A DNA stretch of 64,000 nucleotides, taken from assembly GCF_001905825.1 (NCBI RefSeq), contig NZ_LIVV01000010.1, positions 310,001 through 374,000 on the forward strand. The letters run 5' to 3'. Positions 59,850 to 64,000 of this stretch are shown here, one piece after another. Source of the stretch: Streptomyces sp. CB02009 (lineage in GTDB: Bacteria > Actinomycetota > Actinomycetes > Streptomycetales > Streptomycetaceae). How positions within the stretch are numbered: position 1 is the stretch's first letter; every line of letters starts with the position of its first letter. The notes beneath the pieces are model-generated. The model was not told where the DNA came from, searched no databases, and saw only the letters and a program-made list of their open reading frames with translations. The translations under genes were made by a program, and so were the position numbers.

Positions 59850-62023
59850 CCCTGCTCCTTGGTGAGGTTCTGCCAGTCGGTGGTGACGGGGGCGAGCTCG
59901 CCCCTCAGCCACAGCGGAAGCTGGTCGCGGTGGTGCGGGTCGCCGGGCACGCCGGAGGCGCCGAACGGCACGATCCAGCCGCTCCGTTCGCGGTCGGCGA
60001 GGTCCCAGACGTAGCGGGCCGCGGAGGCCCGGGCGCTGCGGTCGGTCCACCCGGGCACGCTGGACGTGGAGAGCACGCAGTCGTGGTCCCCGCCGAGCCC
60101 CGGCCACCGCGCGTCGTCGGGGTCGGGCAGCGCCTGCCAGGGCGCGAGCCGGTGCGTGACGCCCCAGGCGGCCGGGGGCTCACCCGCGGCGACCTCGTCG
60201 AGCGCCTCGCGCACGATCCGGTCGACGTCCGCGGCGGGCACGGGCCCGGCCACGAGCAGGGTCTCCAGGGCGTAGGCGACGCGCGGCCCGAGGGCCAGCC
60301 AGGGCCGGAACACCTCGGGGTACGGGGCGGGTTCGCGCAGCGCCGCGAAGGCCTCGTGGGCGGCGAGCCGGCGGACGACGGCCCCGCGCACGGCGGCGTA
60401 GAGACCGGCGTCGGCGCTCTCCGCGTCCATCCGCCGGTCCCAGGCGAGCAGCCGGTCGCGCACGGCGGAGGCGGCGGGGGAGAGGGCTCCGGCGCGGGGC
60501 CCGGCGGGGGAGCTGCCGGAGCCGGCCCGTCCGCTCCCGCCGTCGCCCAGCCGGGCCACGGCCGCCAGGAGGCGGGCCGCCGAGCGGTTGTCGGTATCCC
60601 GGTGGACGGCGGTGATGCTCTCCGGGGTCCAGTCCGCCGAGGCGCCGAGCAGCGCGTCGATCCGGTCCGCCCGGTGCGGCGGCGCGAACTCGATGCCCAG
60701 CGGCGCGGCGAGGCCCCGGGCGTTGGCCATCACGGCGTGCCCGTCCACCTCGGCGCGGGGCAGCGGCGCCGGGGCGTCCTCCCACGCGTGTGCCGGGTCC
60801 CAGGCGGGCACGATCCGCAGCGAGTTGGTCCGGTGCCGTACGGGGACCAGGCCGGCGACCCGGTGCAGCAGGCCGCCCCCGGTGTCGGCGGCCAGGACGA
60901 CGTTGACCGGCTCGACCCAGCCGTCGAGGGCGGTGTCCACGTCGGCGACGGTCCGGGCGCGCAGCAGCGCGGGCAGCACCTCGAACCCGAGCCGTCCGGT
61001 GACCCGCGGCGGGTACCGCAGAGCGACCGCCTCCCAGACCGGGGCCTGGTCCTGAGAGGCCTGCTCCCGTGAGTCCTGCTCGTCGTCCACCCCGATGATC
61101 ACCGGGCCCCGGTCGGTCTCGACGACCTCGACCTCGACCGGCTCCCCGCCCGCGACCTCGATCGTCTCGGTGTGCGTCGCCGCAGGGCGCCAGCCCTCGG
61201 GGCCGTACGCCTCCACCCCGCCGTCCGGGAGCCGCCGCAGCCGCTCCCGGTAGAGGTCCTGGTAGTCCGACATCGCGTTGGTGATGGCCCAGGCCGCCGG
61301 CCCGGTGTGGCCGAAGTGGGCGAGTCCGGGGATGCCGGGCACGGCGATGCCCACCACGTCGTACGCGGGGCAGGCGAGCCGGATCTGCTGGTAGACGCCG
61401 GGCGCCTCGATGAAGCGGTGCGGGTCGCCTGCGACCAGGGCCGCCCCGCTCGCGGTGCGGCCGCCCGCGACCAGCCAGCCGTTGGAGCCCGAGGTCCCGG
61501 GCCCGTCGGTCGCGAAGAGCTCCGTCCACTCCTCGCCGAGCCGCCGGGCGACCTCCTCGCGCCACAGTTTGGTGGGGAAGCCGGCGAACAGGATGTGGGT
61601 CGTCAGCCAGACGGCGAGCGGGGTCCACGGCTCCCACCGGCCGGGCGCGAGGCCGGTCTCGGCGAACTCGGGCGCCCGTGCGGCCCCTTCCGCCAGGCCG
61701 TCGTTGACCCCGTCGACATAGGCGCGGACCCATGCCGCCGTCGCCGGGTCCTCGCGCTCGAGCCGCTCGAAGCAGCGGCGGGCGGTGTCGGCGAGCCGGG
61801 AGCGCCGGGCGAAGGTGTCCCAGCCGAGCTCGGCGGCGCCGAGGAAGGCGGCGGTGGTGCCCTGGGCGCGGTGCCGCTCGACCTCCAGCTGCCAGGCCCG
61901 GTCGCGGGCGGTGACCCGGCCCTGCGCGAAGGCGAGTTCGTCCTGGTCAGCGGCGCGCAGATGGGGGACGCCCCACGCGTCCCGGTAGACCTCGATGCTC
62001 ACGGAGACCCCGATCCCGTCCAT
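59846..62023 (-). CDS. Penicillin acylase family Ntn-hydrolase
   Basis: This 725-residue precursor has the family layout: alpha part 1-179, then the autocatalytic nucleophile S180 with N181 and W183 in GTSGSNGW, and a beta part of about 545 residues (GDPHRF, IGVDDEQD, NVVLAADTGG and later TDNRSA). There is no signal peptide or membrane segment, so it should be cytoplasmic, unlike secreted penicillin and PvdQ acylases. A stretch near 495-520 (GGSGRAGSGSSPAGPRAG) is a flexible insert. It hydrolyses an amide between an acyl group and an amine. Co-transcription with a hydroxamate-type acyltransferase and an iron box point to a siderophore acylamide substrate (inference). Confidence 0.88.
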   Translation of the reverse strand: MDGIGVSVSIEVYRDAWGVPHLRAADQDELAFAQGRVTARDRAWQLEVERHRAQGTTAAFLGAAELGWDTFARRSRLADTARRCFERLEREDPATAAWVRAYVDGVNDGLAEGAARAPEFAETGLAPGRWEPWTPLAVWLTTHILFAGFPTKLWREEVARRLGEEWTELFATDGPGTSGSNGWLVAGGRTASGAALVAGDPHRFIEAPGVYQQIRLACPAYDVVGIAVPGIPGLAHFGHTGPAAWAITNAMSDYQDLYRERLRRLPDGGVEAYGPEGWRPAATHTETIEVAGGEPVEVEVVETDRGPVIIGVDDEQDSREQASQDQAPVWEAVALRYPPRVTGRLGFEVLPALLRARTVADVDTALDGWVEPVNVVLAADTGGGLLHRVAGLVPVRHRTNSLRIVPAWDPAHAWEDAPAPLPRAEVDGHAVMANARGLAAPLGIEFAPPHRADRIDALLGASADWTPESITAVHRDTDNRSAARLLAAVARLGDGGSGRAGSGSSPAGPRAGALSPAASAVRDRLLAWDRRMDAESADAGLYAAVRGAVVRRLAAHEAFAALREPAPYPEVFRPWLALGPRVAYALETLLVAGPVPAADVDRIVREALDEVAAGEPPAAWGVTHRLAPWQALPDPDDARWPGLGGDHDCVLSTSSVPGWTDRSARASAARYVWDLADRERSGWIVPFGASGVPGDPHHRDQLPLWLRGELAPVTTDWQNLTKEQG

Positions 62024-62062
62024 GTACCTGACATGGCGTGGACCATGTCTTCTGCGATTTTC

Positions 62063-62081
62063 TTAGGTTAGGCTGACCTAA
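62063..62081. promoter_or_regulatory. Iron box (DmdR1/IdeR operator)
   Basis: TTAGGTTAGGCTGACCTAA differs at one position from the consensus as I recall it (TTAGGTTAGGCTCACCTAA). It lies between the acylase operon (start 62023) and the siderophore-interacting protein gene (start 62116), so Fe(II)-loaded DmdR1 would repress both. Confidence 0.92.
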
Positions 62082-62115
62082 ATTAATCTACAGGAGTTCA
62101 GGGGAGGGGATTGCG

Positions 62116-62835
62116 GTGGGTCACGGCTGGCAGGGTGCCGTTCTCAAGTTGATGCGGGGCAAGGACTTCACGTTCACCGTGACGGGGGCCGAGCAGGTCA
62201 CCGAGGACTACCGCAGGGTGCACTTCACGGACGGCGGTCTGCTCGCCGCCGCCGGGATCCACCCCACGATGTGGGTCCGGATCTGGTTCGAGAACGCGGG
62301 CAAGCCGCACCAGCGCGCGTACACGCTGGTCGATCCCGACCAGGAGGCCGGCACCTTCAGTCTGGAGTTCGCCCTCCACGACGGCGTGGCCAGCCGGTGG
62401 GCCCGCTCCTGCGCCCCGGGCGACACCGTCGAGGCGACCCTGCAGGGGACCGGTTTCGACGCCCCGGAACCGCGCCCCGGGCGGCTCCTCGTGGTCGGCG
62501 ACCCGGCGTCGCTGCCCGCCGTCAACTCCCTGCTCGACGCGCTTCCGGGCGTCCCCGCCACCGTCTGGTTCGAGACCCAGCACGCCTCCGACGAGGAGCT
62601 GCCGGTCCGGCTCGACCCCGAGCACCACGAACTGCGCCGGGTGCCGCGGCGCGACGGCGGGGCCGACCTCGTCGCCCGCGTGAAGGCGGAGCTCCCCGGC
62701 CTCGCGGAGTCCGACCCGTACGTCTGGATCGCCTGCGACACCGCGACCACCCGGACCCTCGCCACGTACGCGCGCAAGGAACTCGCCCTGCCCAAGGAGC
62801 GCGTCCACGCGCTGGGGTACTGGCGCGCGAGCTGA
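62116..62835 (+). CDS. Siderophore-interacting FAD-binding ferric reductase
   Basis: This 239-residue protein of the SIP family has an N-terminal FAD-binding barrel with RAYTL (RxYT, near residue 75) and a C-terminal NAD(P)H-binding domain (GRLLVVGDPASLPAVNSLL, near 130-150). SIPs reduce Fe(III)-siderophores in the cytoplasm to free iron. GTG 62116 follows AGGGGAGGGG. It is divergent from the acylase/acyltransferase operon and shares its iron box. Confidence 0.9.
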   Translation: MGHGWQGAVLKLMRGKDFTFTVTGAEQVTEDYRRVHFTDGGLLAAAGIHPTMWVRIWFENAGKPHQRAYTLVDPDQEAGTFSLEFALHDGVASRWARSCAPGDTVEATLQGTGFDAPEPRPGRLLVVGDPASLPAVNSLLDALPGVPATVWFETQHASDEELPVRLDPEHHELRRVPRRDGGADLVARVKAELPGLAESDPYVWIACDTATTRTLATYARKELALPKERVHALGYWRAS

Positions 62836-63146
62836 CCGCCCGCTCCCGATGCGCCGGGTTGACGATCCGTTACCCCGGCGCTCGGCGGCTCGTTCACACC
62901 CTTGCCGAGGGACCCGCTGTGTCCCCTCGCGTGCGAAAGACGCGGGACACCCGGGAACGGTTGTGTCGAAAAAAATCGAATATGAACACGGAAACCCCCC
63001 TTTGGAGTGAACTCACGTCAGGCGACTGTGGGTTCACTCTCCGTGCGTAAAGATTCCGGTGTCTCAAGTCGCCGAGGCCGCGCCGACCCACCGTCCCCGT
63101 GGTGAGCGGCCGGCGACGCCATGTCTCTTGTGGGGGTTCCACCATC
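62836..63146. other. Intergenic region before the SCO1860-type gene
   Basis: 311 bp without a credible gene. It holds GAGTGAAC (63005-63012) inverted as GTTCACTC (63032-63039) and an AT-rich stretch with AAAAAAATCGAATATGAAC (62970-62988) that may belong to the next gene's promoter. No RNA gene is recognised. Confidence 0.5.
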
Positions 63147-64000
63147 TTGAACAGCAACACCTTCCGCATGCCCGTACGCCGTACCGCCGCAGCCGCGACC
63201 GTCGCCGCCCTGGCCGTCGGCCCCGTGCTCCTCGCGGCCCCGGCGGCGCAGGCCACGGACGGCGAAGGGCGCGCCACCGCAGTCGTCCTGCGGACCGGCC
63301 TCGACGTCTCCCTGCTCGACAAGACGGTCGACGTGCCGCTGCGGGTCTCCCTCAACGAGGTCAAGGCGCCGGAGACCGAGAGCGAGACCGCGCTCTCCGT
63401 GAAGGTGCAGGGGGCGGAGCAGGGCAAGCCGATCGACATCCTCGCCGCCGACGTCGCCACCGCGACGGCCACCGTGGACGACAAGAAGGCCGAGGGGTAC
63501 GTGAACCTCGTCAAGGCCCGGGTCCACGTCCCCGGAATCCCGCTGCTCTCGCTCATCGAGGTCCAGAAGGTGACCTCCAAGGCGCTGTGCGAGGTGGGGA
63601 AGAAGCCGGTCGCCGAGTCCAACGTCCTGGGCCACGTCATCGTCTTCGGCAAGAAGACCACCCTCTCCACCGGCGGCCGGACCCAGGTCAGCGTGCCCGG
63701 TGTCGGACAGGTCACCCTCGACCTGTCCCGTACGTCCACCACCTCGCGGACGGCGGCGGCGACCGCCCTCGAACTCAAGGTGGAGGTCGACCCGCTGAAG
63801 CTCGGCGTCGCCGAGGTCAACGGCACCGTGACGCTCGCCGAGGCCACCTGCGAGACGCCCAAGGGCCCGGCCCCGACGGAGAAGCCCACCGAGGAGCCCA
63901 CCGGGAAGCCGACCGAGCAGCCCACCCAGGAGCCCAGCGAGCAGCCCTCGGAGCAGCCCACGCAGCAGCCCTCGGTCAAGCCGAGCGACGCCGGCGGCAT
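63147..64000 (+). CDS. SCO1860-type secreted, probably sortase-anchored protein (5' part)
   Basis: The visible 284 codons encode a Sec signal peptide (about 1-36, ending APAAQATDG). A beta-rich domain with LRTGLDVSLLDKTVDVPLRV and two cysteines (CEVG, near 150, and ATCETPKG, near 235) follows. The last visible part is a Pro/Thr/Glu repeat (PTEEPTGKPTEQPTQEPSE) that looks like a wall-spanning stalk. It resembles the SCO1860 family, whose members end in LAETG for sortase E anchoring; that end lies past the window edge. TTG 63147 follows GGGGG; ATG 63168 is an alternative. Function unknown. Confidence 0.82.
   Translation, partial: MNSNTFRMPVRRTAAAATVAALAVGPVLLAAPAAQATDGEGRATAVVLRTGLDVSLLDKTVDVPLRVSLNEVKAPETESETALSVKVQGAEQGKPIDILAADVATATATVDDKKAEGYVNLVKARVHVPGIPLLSLIEVQKVTSKALCEVGKKPVAESNVLGHVIVFGKKTTLSTGGRTQVSVPGVGQVTLDLSRTSTTSRTAAATALELKVEVDPLKLGVAEVNGTVTLAEATCETPKGPAPTEKPTEEPTGKPTEQPTQEPSEQPSEQPTQQPSVKPSDAGG

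Noticed and set aside
59846..62023. Secreted beta-lactam acylase
   Set aside because: The protein lacks a signal peptide and sits under an iron box with siderophore-type genes, so the penicillin label is only a family name.
1..64000. tRNA, rRNA, insertion sequence or prophage
   Set aside because: I saw no T-arm-like or rRNA-like sequence, no transposase or integrase motifs and no att-type flanking repeats; weak RNA genes could still escape a reading by eye.

Overview
The window is GC-rich actinobacterial chromosome, almost certainly Streptomyces. Coding density is high, genes often overlap by 1-4 bases (TGATG, ATGA or GTGA), starts are often GTG or TTG, and protein families are typical of the genus. 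From memory of S. coelicolor it looks like an inverted counterpart of roughly SCO1926 to SCO1860: suf operon, dapD, a SoxR-target monooxygenase, a PhoX-type phosphatase, and at the right edge an SCO1860-type secreted protein. I see no insertion sequence, prophage, CRISPR array, tRNA or rRNA.

Left part (1-24 kb): a complete sufR-sufB-sufD-Rieske-sufC-sufS-sufU-DUF59 operon with a SufR operator and a strong terminator. Next come an SMR efflux pump with its TetR regulator, dapD and a DapA-family enzyme, a likely SoxR-controlled monooxygenase, a secreted nuclease, and a Tat-exported PhoX phosphatase with a three-unit PHO box. A GntR regulator and a true ACC deaminase, a double TerD protein and an AraC regulator follow.

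Middle (23.7-48 kb): parts of an oxidative uronate/aldarate route (uronate dehydrogenase-like, KdgD, and 20 kb away an IclR-linked semialdehyde dehydrogenase); a GntR-controlled locus with two cytosine-deaminase-like amidohydrolases and an APC permease, each promoter carrying the same dyad; two adjoining multi-sensor SpoIIE-type phosphatases; a frameshifted MFS exporter; a penicillin-binding protein; and a membrane protein/histidine kinase/response regulator operon.

Right part (48-64 kb): stress and redox genes (quinone oxidoreductase, frameshifted AraC regulator, DHA2 exporter, GlxA-like regulator, FrnE-like DsbA protein, MarR-controlled old yellow enzyme) and two class V aminotransferases. 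The most interesting locus is at 59.3-62.8 kb. A textbook iron box lies between an Ntn-hydrolase (penicillin acylase family) plus IucB/AlcB-type acyltransferase operon and a divergent siderophore-interacting flavoprotein, which suggests an iron-regulated siderophore or acyl-hydroxamate tailoring and recycling system.

Two features recur. Tandem duplications that carry the stop codon occur at the 3' ends of several genes (SDR, acdS, DsbA, aminotransferase, old yellow enzyme). Regulatory dyads can be assigned to neighbouring regulators (SufR, TetR, SoxR, PhoP, two GntR, IclR, MarR, DmdR1/IdeR). Operator assignments rest on sequence resemblance and position only.
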